Part shown: positions 33,771-41,367 of the stretch, piece after piece
Numbering within the stretch: the stretch's first letter is position 1
How the letters are laid out: every line of letters starts with the position of its first letter
From: DATFQE01 sp963739085
Lineage (GTDB): Bacteria > Actinomycetota > Thermoleophilia > Gaiellales > Gaiellaceae
Assembly: GCA_963739085.1 (NCBI GenBank)
Contig: CAVTZA010000021.1
Span: forward strand, 8,567 to 72,566
Direction of reading: 5' to 3'
DNA: 64,000 nt
The notes under the pieces: generated by a model
What the model was told of the DNA's origin: nothing
Database searches by the model: none
What the model saw: only the letters and a program-made list of their open reading frames with translations
Translations under genes and position numbers: made by a program

Positions 33771-34949
33771 CTACGTCCCCGCCTTGCCGATCTCGTGGTG
33801 CCAGGGGCGCCACCACCGCGTGAGACCCGAGTGGTCGCTCCCGCCGGCTCGCGCGATCACGAGGATGTCCTTGTGCGTCGGCTGGCCCAGCCGCTCGTGC
33901 GACCAGACGATGACGGCGTCGTTGCCGTCGAAGTAGCAGAGGAAGCGTCCGCCGGGCTTGTTCGGGCCGTGCTTCCACTGGCCCTCGCCGCCCCAGACGA
34001 AGGCGTTGCACTTCCCGCTGTCGCGCTCGAGGTCAGCGCGCTTTCCGAGCTCGCTCTTGTAGGCGTCGTTGAGCGCGAGCCCGTTCGGGTAGCGGGAGAT
34101 CTCCCAGCGATCCGGCGGGCCCTGTGCCGGCACGCAGACCGCCGTCTCGTCGGCCCTGGGGTTGGGCACGGTCTGCACCCGACAGTCCTTCCAGAGCCGT
34201 GGCGGGACGATCGACGCGAGGTCGGTCGCGTTCACGGCCTTCGTCTGCCCCGCCGGCGGAGGCTCAGCGGCTCCGCTCGGCTCCGCGCCGCCGCCGGCCG
34301 TGAAGTAGACGACCGCCGTGGCGGTGGCGGCCGCGATCAGGACGACGATCAGCCCGAGCCTCCAGCTGAGCCCCGGCCGCTCCTTGCCGAAGATCATCAC
34401 CGTCCAGCGGTTGGTTGGCCGCGCGTCGAGCTCCGAGTACACCTTGTAGACGTGGACGGGGTCGGCGATGTTCTTCAGCCGCACGCGGCCCCCGTCGCTG
34501 AAATGCAGCCCGCCGAGCCGGCCCGCCAGCCGCGAGGTCGCCTCGCTGATGATCACCTCGCCGCCCGACGCCCGGCCGCACAGGCGCGCCGCCACGTTGA
34601 GCGCGCTCCCGCGGAAGCTCCCGTCGTGGAGTTGCACCGCCTCGCCCGAGTCGATCCCGATCCCGACGCGCAGCGGGATGTCGGACTCCTCCACGGCCTC
34701 AAGAAACTGGCTCTGGAGCTCGACGGCGGCGCGGATCGCCTGACGCGCGGACGTGAACACGACCAACGCCTCGTCGCCGCGCAGCTCGACGAGGTGGCCG
34801 TCGTAGGCCTCCACGGCCTCGTCGACGATGGCCGCGAACCGCCCCGACAGCTCGGCGGCGGCCTCGTCGCCGCACTCGTCGGTGTAGCGCGAATAGCCGC
34901 GCACGTCGGCGATCACGAACGTCCGCACGCCTCCGATCTCGTCGGGCAT
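33771..34949 (-). CDS. Receptor-type class III adenylate/guanylate cyclase, copy B
   Basis: 392 residues from ATG 34949, colinear with copy A at about 80% identity by eye. It has the same N-terminal catalytic domain (IADVRGYSRYTDECGDEAAAE, LRGDEALVVF), single membrane helix (LGLIVVLIAAATATAVVYFTA), and outer C-terminal domain with the same cysteines. Differences concentrate in the early external linker (AAEPPPAGQTKAVNA against a Ser/Pro-rich stretch in copy A) and in scattered charges, so ligand specificity may differ. The catalytic residues I can check are conserved in both, so both should be active. Confidence 0.88.
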   Translation of the reverse strand: MPDEIGGVRTFVIADVRGYSRYTDECGDEAAAELSGRFAAIVDEAVEAYDGHLVELRGDEALVVFTSARQAIRAAVELQSQFLEAVEESDIPLRVGIGIDSGEAVQLHDGSFRGSALNVAARLCGRASGGEVIISEATSRLAGRLGGLHFSDGGRVRLKNIADPVHVYKVYSELDARPTNRWTVMIFGKERPGLSWRLGLIVVLIAAATATAVVYFTAGGGAEPSGAAEPPPAGQTKAVNATDLASIVPPRLWKDCRVQTVPNPRADETAVCVPAQGPPDRWEISRYPNGLALNDAYKSELGKRADLERDSGKCNAFVWGGEGQWKHGPNKPGGRFLCYFDGNDAVIVWSHERLGQPTHKDILVIARAGGSDHSGLTRWWRPWHHEIGKAGT

Positions 34950-35047
34950 GAGTACAAGTATGCACCCGCGCCCGCGGTCGCGACCGAGCGCGGAAGCCAG
35001 ATCCACTGCCGAGACCGCCGCGGGTTTGACTAGGGTGCCGGGTTCCG

Positions 35048-36301
35048 ATGCGTCGCCTCGCCCTGCTGACCATCCTGGCCGCCGCCGCTTTCTCGGGCCA
35101 GCAGGCGCACGCCACGACCGTCGTCAAGTACGGCATCCAGGACGACAACTACATCCTCAACGGCCCCGGCAAGCTCGGACAGCGGCTGGACACGATCGAC
35201 AAGCTCGGCGTCGACGTCGTCCGGTACACGATCCGCTGGGACGAGGTCGAGCGCCGGCAGGGCCGCTTCAACTGGGGCCGCACCGACCAGATTCTCCGCG
35301 GGCTCAACAACCGGCGGATCCAGCCCGTGGTCACGCTCGTGGGCACCCCTGCATGGGCGAACGGGGGTCGCGCTCCTCGGTTCGCCCCGCCGAGCGGCAA
35401 GGACTTCGCCGCCTTCGCGGCCGAGGCCGCCCGCCGCTATCGGTTCGTGCACTACTGGCTGATCTGGAACGAGCCGAACCTCAAGCGCTGGCTCGAGCCG
35501 ACTGTGCCCGGGACGTACGTGCGGCGGCTCCTCAACCCCGCGTACAAGGCGATCCACTCTGCCAACCGCCGCGCGAAGGTCGGCGGCGGCGTGACCGGGC
35601 CGCGCGCGAACGTCGGCGGCGTCTCGCCGATCGACTGGCTGCGTGGCATGGCCAGGGCCGGCGCCAAGCTGGACGGCTACGCGCACCATCCGCACCCGGG
35701 CAGCGCCTACGAGACGCCCACCGAGGGCGGCTGCTTCGGGGCCGAGTGCAAGACGATCACACTTGCGAACCTGAAGGTGCTGGTCTCGGAGGTCCGCAAG
35801 CACTGGGGCGGCCGCGTCCGCATCTGGCTGACGGAGTGGGGCTATCAGACGAATCCACCGGACAAGTTCCTCGGCGTGTCGCCGCGGCTGCAGGCCCAGT
35901 ACATCGGCGAAGCCGCGCGTGTCGTCTACCGCGCGAAGCAGGTCGACATGCTGATCCAGTTCCTCTACCAGGACGAGCCGCAGACCGAGCGCTTCCAGAG
36001 CGGTCTGCTGACCTCGCGCGGGCGCGCGAAACCGGGCCTGTACGCGTTCGAGTTCCCGCTGGCGGTCGTCTCGGCGGACGGGTCGGCCGCGAGCCTCTGG
36101 GGCCAGGTCCGACCCCGGGCGGGCCGCCAGCCCTACCGCATCCAGCTCGTGACGAAGCGCGGCAAGCGCTGGCTGACGCCGGTCCGATCGACCGATCGCC
36201 GCGGCACGTTCGCGGCCTCCGTGCGGGTGCCTGTCGGCGCTGTGGTGCGCGTCTGGTCGGTGCGCGATCGCAAGTTCGGCGCCCCCGTCACCGTGGAGTA
36301 A
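35048..36301 (+). CDS. Secreted clan GH-A glycoside hydrolase
   Basis: 417 residues with a signal peptide (LALLTILAAAAFSGQQAHA). A TIM-barrel hydrolase of clan GH-A, GH39/GH5-like: the acid/base is in LIWNEPNLKRW (E142) and the nucleophile in IWLTEWGYQTN (E263). HHPHPGSAY occupies the usual position of the active-site histidine loop. A beta-rich C-terminal stretch (about 345-417: RQPYRIQLVTKRGKRWLT) may be an accessory Ig-like domain. It acts outside the cell on plant or microbial glycans; substrate not resolvable. There is no ribosome site obvious before the ATG. Confidence 0.9.
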   Translation: MRRLALLTILAAAAFSGQQAHATTVVKYGIQDDNYILNGPGKLGQRLDTIDKLGVDVVRYTIRWDEVERRQGRFNWGRTDQILRGLNNRRIQPVVTLVGTPAWANGGRAPRFAPPSGKDFAAFAAEAARRYRFVHYWLIWNEPNLKRWLEPTVPGTYVRRLLNPAYKAIHSANRRAKVGGGVTGPRANVGGVSPIDWLRGMARAGAKLDGYAHHPHPGSAYETPTEGGCFGAECKTITLANLKVLVSEVRKHWGGRVRIWLTEWGYQTNPPDKFLGVSPRLQAQYIGEAARVVYRAKQVDMLIQFLYQDEPQTERFQSGLLTSRGRAKPGLYAFEFPLAVVSADGSAASLWGQVRPRAGRQPYRIQLVTKRGKRWLTPVRSTDRRGTFAASVRVPVGAVVRVWSVRDRKFGAPVTVE

Positions 36302-36341
36302 CCCAAACCGGGCTCGACGGCAGAGGCATAATCCAGACGCC

Positions 36342-36563
36342 ATGTCGGTGTACTACGGCTGCTCGTACTATGCGTTTCCTTACGTCGAAGCCCGGTACGT
36401 GTGTCGTTGCGGCCGCCTCCACACGCAGCACGGCGCGGTGCACGTGAGCAAGCTGCCGCCGGGCTGGCACGAGATCAGCGACTTGGCGGAGCCCGAGCCC
36501 GAGTGCCCTCGCTGCCACAAGAAGACCGTCGCCCGCCGAAAGGCCGGCGCTCAGTTGACGTAG
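36342..36563 (+). CDS. Small zinc-ribbon-like protein
   Basis: 73 residues. CRCG near residue 23 and CPRCHKK near residue 57 make a four-cysteine zinc ribbon with a histidine-containing loop between (RLHTQHGAVHVSK). The N-terminus is tyrosine-rich (MSVYYGCSYYAFPYVEARY). Not recognised. Confidence 0.6.
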   Translation: MSVYYGCSYYAFPYVEARYVCRCGRLHTQHGAVHVSKLPPGWHEISDLAEPEPECPRCHKKTVARRKAGAQLT

Positions 36564-36683
36564 GCCAGCGTCCGCTTGCCGCTCCGCGACCTACCGCGCT
36601 AGGCGAGGCCGGTTCTCAGGTTTCGCGCAGTCCTTCGCGGGTACACCGGGGGTCGTTCCCGATTCCCGGAAAGGAGCTGAGAG

Positions 36684-36749
36684 ATGTACATCGGCAGTGG
36701 CGTGATCGTTCTGATCCTCATCATCTTGCTGCTCATCTGGCTCCTCTAA
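36684..36749 (+). CDS. Hydrophobic 21-residue micropeptide
   Basis: ATG 36684 preceded by GGAAAGGAGCTGAGAG (AAGGAG, 7 bases). The product MYIGSGVIVLILIILLLIWL-L is a single membrane helix with a three-residue polar start. A textbook intrinsic terminator follows at 36784-36812, which gives this 66-base frame its own small transcription unit. Similar tiny membrane peptides are easily missed by gene callers. Confidence 0.6.
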   Translation: MYIGSGVIVLILIILLLIWLL

Positions 36750-36783
36750 CCGCGGCGTCGAGAGCACTGAGGTTTCACACATG

Positions 36784-36819
36784 GAGGCCGTGCGCCCAAG
36801 GCGCACGGCCTCAGCTTTT
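36784..36819 (+). terminator. Intrinsic terminator after the micropeptide
   Basis: Perfect 13-base stem GAGGCCGTGCGCC (36784-36796), loop CAA, complement to 36812, followed by AGCTTTT. The T-run is on the plus strand, so it ends the micropeptide transcript; it is also 15 bases past the stop of the minus-strand amidase. Confidence 0.88.
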
Positions 36820-36826
36820 CGGTCGG

Positions 36827-37789
36827 CTAGCTTCGAAACACAGACAGCGGCAGCACCGCACTGACGACGTACTCGCCGGCGTCGACGATCTCGGAGATCT
36901 TCAGGTCGACGCAGAGGCTCGAGAGCACGTAGGCGTCCTCGCGCGGGAGGTCGTACGTGTCGCCCAGGTAGGCGATCATCGCGCGAACCGCTTCCTGCGC
37001 GGCCACGTACAGGTCGGGCCCGACGCCGGTGGTGCCGTAGAACCCGCCTTCGTCGACGTGCGGCGTCAACGGGCCCGGCGCCGTCTGGTACTGCGGTGCC
37101 GGAATCGAGCGATCCTCGTGCAGGGTGAAGCGCAGGGCGCCGTACATCGGCGACTCGATCCCGGTCACGCAGACCTCGCCGTCGCCCTGAGCGGCGTGCG
37201 CGTCGCCGCAGCTGAAGAGCGCGCCCTCGACCTGCACCGGCAGGTACAGCGTCGTGCCTTTGACCAGTTGGCGCGTGTCCAGGTTGCCGCCGAACACGCC
37301 GGGCGGCATGACCGCCTGCCGGCTCGCACCGGCGGGGCAGACGCCCATCGTCCCGAGGAACGGCGCGATCGGAATCGCGATGTCGTCCCGGAGGTACGTG
37401 AACGTCCCGCCCGTCAGGTCGAAGATCTTCAGATATGGGTCCGGGAAGTCGTCGGGCAGGAGTCCCAAGCCGGGCAGGATCGCCGTCCAGCCCCAGCCCT
37501 GCGTGTGCAGGTCGACGATCTCGATCGCGAGCGTGTGCCCGGGCTGCGCCCCCTCGACGACGATCGGGCCGGCGAGCGGGTAGACGCGATCCCAGTCGAG
37601 CGCAGCGATTGCGTCGGCGGTCGACTCGGGCGTGATCTGGTTGTCGCTTACGTCGCGCGTGTTCACGACGACCGTGTCGCCGCTCGCGACCGTGAGCATC
37701 GGCTCGTGGTCGACGTCCCACGTGAAGTGCACCTGGTCGGCCGGGACGTAGTGCGTCCGTCCCGCGGAAACCACCTGCGCCTGCGCCAT
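36827..37789 (-). CDS. Acetamidase/formamidase family protein
   Basis: 320 residues from ATG 37789 with AAGGGGGA upstream. FmdA/AmdA family: VVNTRDVSDNQ near residue 45, GHTLAIEIVDLHTQGWGW, the GALFSCGDAHAAQGDGEV metal/active-site region (about 195-212) and late SSLCVDLKISEIVD. It hydrolyses short amides (formamide, acetamide) to the acid and ammonia in the cytoplasm. No amide transporter or regulator is adjacent, so it is probably a nitrogen-scavenging stand-alone gene. Length matches the family. Confidence 0.93.
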   Translation of the reverse strand: MAQAQVVSAGRTHYVPADQVHFTWDVDHEPMLTVASGDTVVVNTRDVSDNQITPESTADAIAALDWDRVYPLAGPIVVEGAQPGHTLAIEIVDLHTQGWGWTAILPGLGLLPDDFPDPYLKIFDLTGGTFTYLRDDIAIPIAPFLGTMGVCPAGASRQAVMPPGVFGGNLDTRQLVKGTTLYLPVQVEGALFSCGDAHAAQGDGEVCVTGIESPMYGALRFTLHEDRSIPAPQYQTAPGPLTPHVDEGGFYGTTGVGPDLYVAAQEAVRAMIAYLGDTYDLPREDAYVLSSLCVDLKISEIVDAGEYVVSAVLPLSVFRS

Positions 37790-37862
37790 AGAAGTCCCCC
37801 TTGCTCGCGTTACGGCGAAGCTACACCTGCCACGAGAGCGGGGCAACGACGGTCTGCGCGAG

Positions 37863-38267
37863 CTAGTCGGGCGACGTGAGCCAGGCGATCGCTTCGACCT
37901 CGATCAGCCAGTCCGGATGGACAAGGCCGGCCACCTGCACGAGCGAGCTCGTCGGCGGTCGCGCGGTGTCGACGAACTCGTCGCGGACGGCACGGATCGT
38001 CTCGAGCTCCGTCACGTCGACGGCGAAGATCGTCAGCTTGACCACGTCGGGCCAGCCGGCGCCGGCAGCCCTGAGCGCGCGGCCGACATTGCCGAACGCG
38101 AGCCTTGACTGCGCCTCCCAGCCGGCCGGCACGTTTCGGTCGACGTCCATCGCCACCTGACCCGAGGTCCACACGAGACGTCCGCTCGGGATGCTGACGA
38201 CGTGGCTGTACCCGGCCGGCGCGGCCAGGTCTGCGGGCGAGGTGAAGGTGGGCCTCCCGTCGGTCAC
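37863..38267 (-). CDS. RidA/YjgF/Rid-family protein
   Basis: 134 residues from GTG 38267. Rid fold: GRLVWTSGQVAMD (first half), FGNVGRALRAAGAGWPDVVKLT, and RPPTSSLVQVAGLVHPDWLIEVEAIA. The arginine of RPPTS in the position of the catalytic Arg105 of E. coli RidA is present, so enamine/imine deaminase activity is plausible. It lies 73 bases upstream of the amidase on the same strand, possibly cotranscribed. Confidence 0.92.
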   Translation of the reverse strand: MTDGRPTFTSPADLAAPAGYSHVVSIPSGRLVWTSGQVAMDVDRNVPAGWEAQSRLAFGNVGRALRAAGAGWPDVVKLTIFAVDVTELETIRAVRDEFVDTARPPTSSLVQVAGLVHPDWLIEVEAIAWLTSPD

Positions 38268-38283
38268 GGGAGGAACGTAGCGG

Positions 38284-38472
38284 TCAGGCGCGCTTCTCGA
38301 CCCGGCCCGTCGTCGGCTCGGCTTCACGGTCGAGCATCCACCCGAGGTAGCCGCAAGCAGGACAGCCCGGGGCGCTCGCCGCAGTCCCGGAAAGCGGTTT
38401 CCGGTACCGCAGCCCGCACGCACGGCAGCAGACCGGAATGTCCTTCGGATCTGTGGCGTGGTCAGTCGCCAT
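38284..38472 (-). CDS. Small zinc-ribbon protein
   Basis: 62 residues from ATG 38472. Two C-x2-C pairs, CRACGLRYRKP and CPACGYLGW, form a zinc ribbon; a conserved-looking GYLGW follows the second pair. It is 17 bases upstream of the RidA gene on the same strand. Function unknown. The 285-base stretch 38473-38757 upstream shows no gene I can support. Confidence 0.65.
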   Translation of the reverse strand: MATDHATDPKDIPVCCRACGLRYRKPLSGTAASAPGCPACGYLGWMLDREAEPTTGRVEKRA

Positions 38473-38757
38473 GCCGAGCCTCGAGTACCCCGCCCGCGGC
38501 CGTCGTGAGACTACGGGATCGAGCCATGAATCGGGGGTGCACAGCCCGAACCTGAGCACGCGGACGGCCGCGAGCGGTGGGAGAGGAAGGCATCTCCACG
38601 CGGCAACGTACGCCCGCAGAAGGCCACGGAACGCCTTTGTGAGCGCTTCCTCACGAGACCAACACACACCACTCGCAGCCAGCTGCTAAAGGCGTGCCTT
38701 CCGCGGGGTCGATGTGCTGCGTGACCGAGGCGACTACGGGTTGTAAGAGGCAGCCGT

Positions 38758-39352
38758 TCAGCGTATGGCCGAGGGGTGGAGCAGCGGGACGACCGGATCC
38801 CAGCCGGCGCGGAGCACCTCCACGAGCGAGGGCGGTGTGACCAGGACGGCCTCTGCCCGCTTCCGGCGGGGCTTCCGGTCGACGTATCCGCCCGGCGTCC
38901 ACCGGTGGAGCGAATCGCCGAGCACGAGCCACGGCGCGCCGTCCTCGAGGACGAACGCGCCGTCGGGCAGCTCGTCGAGCAGCGCCGCACGCTCACGCTG
39001 GATGACGCTCCGCGTGAAGCCGGGCGTCGACGGCGTCGGCGCCCTTCTCTCCGACGAGGTCGAGGAAGCGGACGTAGTCCTCGCGTCGGCACAGGGCGCA
39101 CGGCCGATGACCTGCCGCGAAAGCTGTCGCCTCGTCCAGGAAGAAGAGCTCGGTGAACCTGCCCGGCTGCATCAGCGCCTTGCGGTGCCAGCCGCGGAAC
39201 CGAAGCCGACAGGCGATCCAGCGCTTGCCGTTGTACCGCCGACGGATGCGGCCGTGCTCGTCGTGGAGGCAGCCGCGGTTGCCGTAGACGAGGCCGCGGG
39301 CCGGGTCGGCGATCAGGTCGCCGAGCGGTGTGACGCGATTCTGGAGTGGCAT
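38758..39352 (-). CDS. Conserved hypothetical protein (one frameshift)
   Basis: ATG 39352; the frame is good for about 119 residues to ARLHAERHPA and stops at 38993, but one base over it continues ERAALLDELPDGAFVLEDG ... GGYVDRKPRRKR ... LLHPSAIR to a stop at 38758. The joined protein is about 197 residues. Features: GNRGCLHDEHGRIRR, GRFTELFFLDEATAFAAGHRPCALCRREDY (C-x2-C after a histidine), and a second half of short strands. The pattern is familiar from many actinobacterial genomes as an uncharacterised protein. I do not know its function. Confidence 0.7.
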
Positions 39353-39429
39353 TGAGCTTCTCGCTTCGGCGCAACTTAGGGTCGCTTGCCGCCTTTTGCC
39401 GGCTAGGCATTATTTAAGTTGCATCTAAC

Positions 39430-39445
39430 GTAAGACTTTGCTTAC
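39430..39445. promoter_or_regulatory. Palindrome GTAAG-N6-CTTAC, candidate ArsR-family operator
   Basis: GTAAG ACTTTG CTTAC lies 11 bases before the ATG of the ArsR-like gene. The same 5-6-5 palindrome occurs at 54008-54023 beside the other ArsR/SRPBCC pair of this window. Less GC-rich flanks (ATTATTTAAGTTGCATCTAA) suggest the promoter is here. Confidence 0.6.
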
Positions 39446-39455
39446 ATAGGTCTCG

Positions 39456-39776
39456 ATGGAGGCCGCACTGAAAGCGATTGCCGCGCCGGCCCGGCGGCGG
39501 ATCCTCACGCTGGTTCGCGAGGGCGAGCTGTCGGCCGGCGAGATCGCCGCGCACTTCGAGGTCACACGGCCCGCGGTCTCCCAGCACCTGAACGTCCTGA
39601 AGGAGGCGGGGCTCGTGAGCGAGCGGCGGAACGGCACCCGGCGGCTCTACCGGGCACGGCCCGAGGGCCTCGTGCCGGTCAAGGAATTCCTCGAGGAGTT
39701 CTGGGATCCGCGCCTCGAGGCCCTCAAGCGCGAAGTCGAACGAGAGGAGCAGAAGAAGCATGGACGCAACACGTGA
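39456..39776 (+). CDS. ArsR-family winged-helix regulator (SRPBCC-linked)
   Basis: 106 residues. Classic ArsR fold: RRRILTLVREGELSAGEIA, recognition helix TRPAVSQHLNVLKEAGLV, wing RNGTRRLYRARPEGL. No metal-binding cysteines are present, so this is the SdpR/SRPBCC-linked branch, not a metal sensor. The 3' end overlaps the SRPBCC gene by 17 bases. It probably represses its own operon by way of the palindrome at 39430-39445. Confidence 0.92.
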   Translation: MEAALKAIAAPARRRILTLVREGELSAGEIAAHFEVTRPAVSQHLNVLKEAGLVSERRNGTRRLYRARPEGLVPVKEFLEEFWDPRLEALKREVEREEQKKHGRNT

Positions 39777-40227
39777 GAGCACCACGGTCGAGCGCGAGCT
39801 GACGATCGACGCCGGCCCCGAGGCGGTCTGGGAGTTCCTCGTCGACCCCGAGAAGGCGACGCGGTGGATGGGCGAGACCGCGAGCTTCGAGCCGCGGCCG
39901 GGCGGGCTGTACCGAGTCGAGGTGATCCCGGGCAACACGGCCGTCGGCGAGTTCGTCGAGCTCGACCCGCCGCACCGGCTCGTCTTCACCTGGGGCTGGG
40001 AGCCCGGCGGCCACGACACCAGGGTCGCGCCGGGCTCGAGCACGGTCGAGATCGAGCTCGTTCCGAGCGGCGACGGCACGACACTTCGCTTTCGGCACTA
40101 CGGGCTGCCGAACGAGGAGGCCGCGCAGTCGCACGCGCACGGCTGGGATCACTACCTCGACCGGCTCGCGACCGCCGCGGGCGGCGGCGATCCCGGACGG
40201 GATCCGTGGCTCGACGGGCCGATGTGA
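39760..40227 (+). CDS. SRPBCC (AHSA1-like) domain protein
   Basis: 155 residues. START/Bet v1-like fold of the AHSA1 branch: ERELTIDAGPEAVWEFLVDPEKATRWMG at the N-terminus, GGLYRVEVIPGN, DPPHRLVFTWGWE in the middle, and AQSHAHGWDHYLDRLA as the closing helix. It should bind a hydrophobic ligand in a central cavity. Coupled to the ArsR-family gene; the same pairing occurs at 53256-54016, where the strand is reversed. Confidence 0.92.
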   Translation: MDATRESTTVERELTIDAGPEAVWEFLVDPEKATRWMGETASFEPRPGGLYRVEVIPGNTAVGEFVELDPPHRLVFTWGWEPGGHDTRVAPGSSTVEIELVPSGDGTTLRFRHYGLPNEEAAQSHAHGWDHYLDRLATAAGGGDPGRDPWLDGPM

Positions 40228-40288
40228 GCGTCGAAGTCGCCCGCCGCGAGGGAGGCCGCCGGGCACTAGCGCTTGCGACAATCGGGGC

Positions 40289-40605
40289 GTGAGCGAGGGC
40301 CAGGTCGCCGAGGGAGGAGCTCCAGGCCGCGATCGAGGCACGCAGGGAGCTCGGCGAGGAGATGGAGCCGGCGATCATCGACGGCTTCGTCGAGCGGATC
40401 GAGAAACGGCTCGCCGAGCGCGGCAGCCGCGAGCGAGAAGGCGCTCAAGCAGCGGCGCGATCACCAGAAGGAGCTGATCCTCGGCTCGATGGGCATCGCA
40501 GTCCCGCTCTTCATCTTCGCGGCGATCTTCACCGGGCTCGCAGGGGTGATCGTCGTCTGTGCGGTCATCGCCGTCGTCGCGATCGCGGCGACGAGAGCAC
40601 CCTGA
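40289..40605 (+). pseudogene. Small membrane protein with N-terminal charged helix (two frame shifts)
   Basis: GTG 40289. Correct reading crosses three frames: EELQAAIEARRELGEEMEPAIIDGFVERIEKRLAERG, then EKALKQRRDHQKELILGSMGIAVPLFIFAAIFTGLAGVIVV and a C-terminal AVVAIAATRAP. The joined protein would be about 105 residues: a charged cytoplasmic helix followed by two membrane segments. Resembles short DUF1707/2-TM-type proteins of actinobacteria in layout only. Confidence 0.5.
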
Positions 40606-40608
40606 ACG

Positions 40609-41286
40609 TCAGGACGCAGGCTCGCTCTGGCGCACCCAGAGCGTGACCAGCCGGGCCACGAGCGTGACGAGGAAGACCTGGCCGAGCAGGGCCTCGATGA
40701 CGGTGAGCGCCTGCGGCAGCCCGACCGACGGGGAGAGGTCGCCGAACCCGAGCGTCGTGAGCGCGACGAAGCTGAAGTAGAGGTACTCCGACTGCTGGTG
40801 CGGGCCCGGCTGCACGAAGAACGGCGCGTCGCGAAACTCCGCCACCGCGAGGTACAGGAACGCGAACAGCAGGCCGACGAGGACGTACGCGCACAAGGCG
40901 CCGAGCACCGTCTCGTACGTCACGCGCTTGTGGTGGAGGACGCGGCTGATCGTCACGGGCAGGGTCGCGGTGACGAGCAGCGCGGCAGGCAGCAGGTAGA
41001 TCAGGCCCAGGAGCGACGCGGAGTCGAAGAAGAGGACGAGCGGCGCCAGAGCGACGCACGCCGCGACCTGGATCGCCTGACGCCGGGTGACGTGGTGGCC
41101 GGCGTCCGGGTCGCTGATCGCGACCACGAGGGCGGCGGCGGCGAGCACGGTGCTGCCGATCGCGCCCCAGCGAGGGTCGTCCACGAGCTCGAGCAGGAAG
41201 AAGTTCGCGAGCAGCAGGATCAGCAGGCTGGCGTAGCTGTCGAGGAACCTGACGATGTCGGCCCTGGCGGTCGCCCTCAAGTGCAT
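40609..41286 (-). CDS. Potassium channel-like membrane protein (2-TM pore)
   Basis: 225 residues. The pore loop and selectivity filter are plain: YLYFSFVALTTLGFGDLSP (TTLGFGD) about residues 168-186, flanked by two helices (VLGALCAYVLVGLLFAFLYL and ALLGQVFLVTLVARLVTLWV). Four or five N-terminal helices precede it (LLILLLANFFLLELV and others), an unusually long membrane domain for a simple KcsA-type channel. No voltage-sensor arginine ladder or RCK domain is present. Likely a K+-selective channel of the Ion_trans_2 group. Confidence 0.88.
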   Translation of the reverse strand: MHLRATARADIVRFLDSYASLLILLLANFFLLELVDDPRWGAIGSTVLAAAALVVAISDPDAGHHVTRRQAIQVAACVALAPLVLFFDSASLLGLIYLLPAALLVTATLPVTISRVLHHKRVTYETVLGALCAYVLVGLLFAFLYLAVAEFRDAPFFVQPGPHQQSEYLYFSFVALTTLGFGDLSPSVGLPQALTVIEALLGQVFLVTLVARLVTLWVRQSEPAS

Positions 41287-41367
41287 GGGGCGAGGACGAT
41301 ACGGCTCCGCACGTTCGGAGCGCCCCGGTTAGTGTCGGACCGAGAGACGCCAACGGGGAGGTTGAGG

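Noticed and set aside
33213..35033. A 606-residue plus-strand frame over cyclase copy B
   Set aside because: Antisense shadow of a well-supported cyclase gene.
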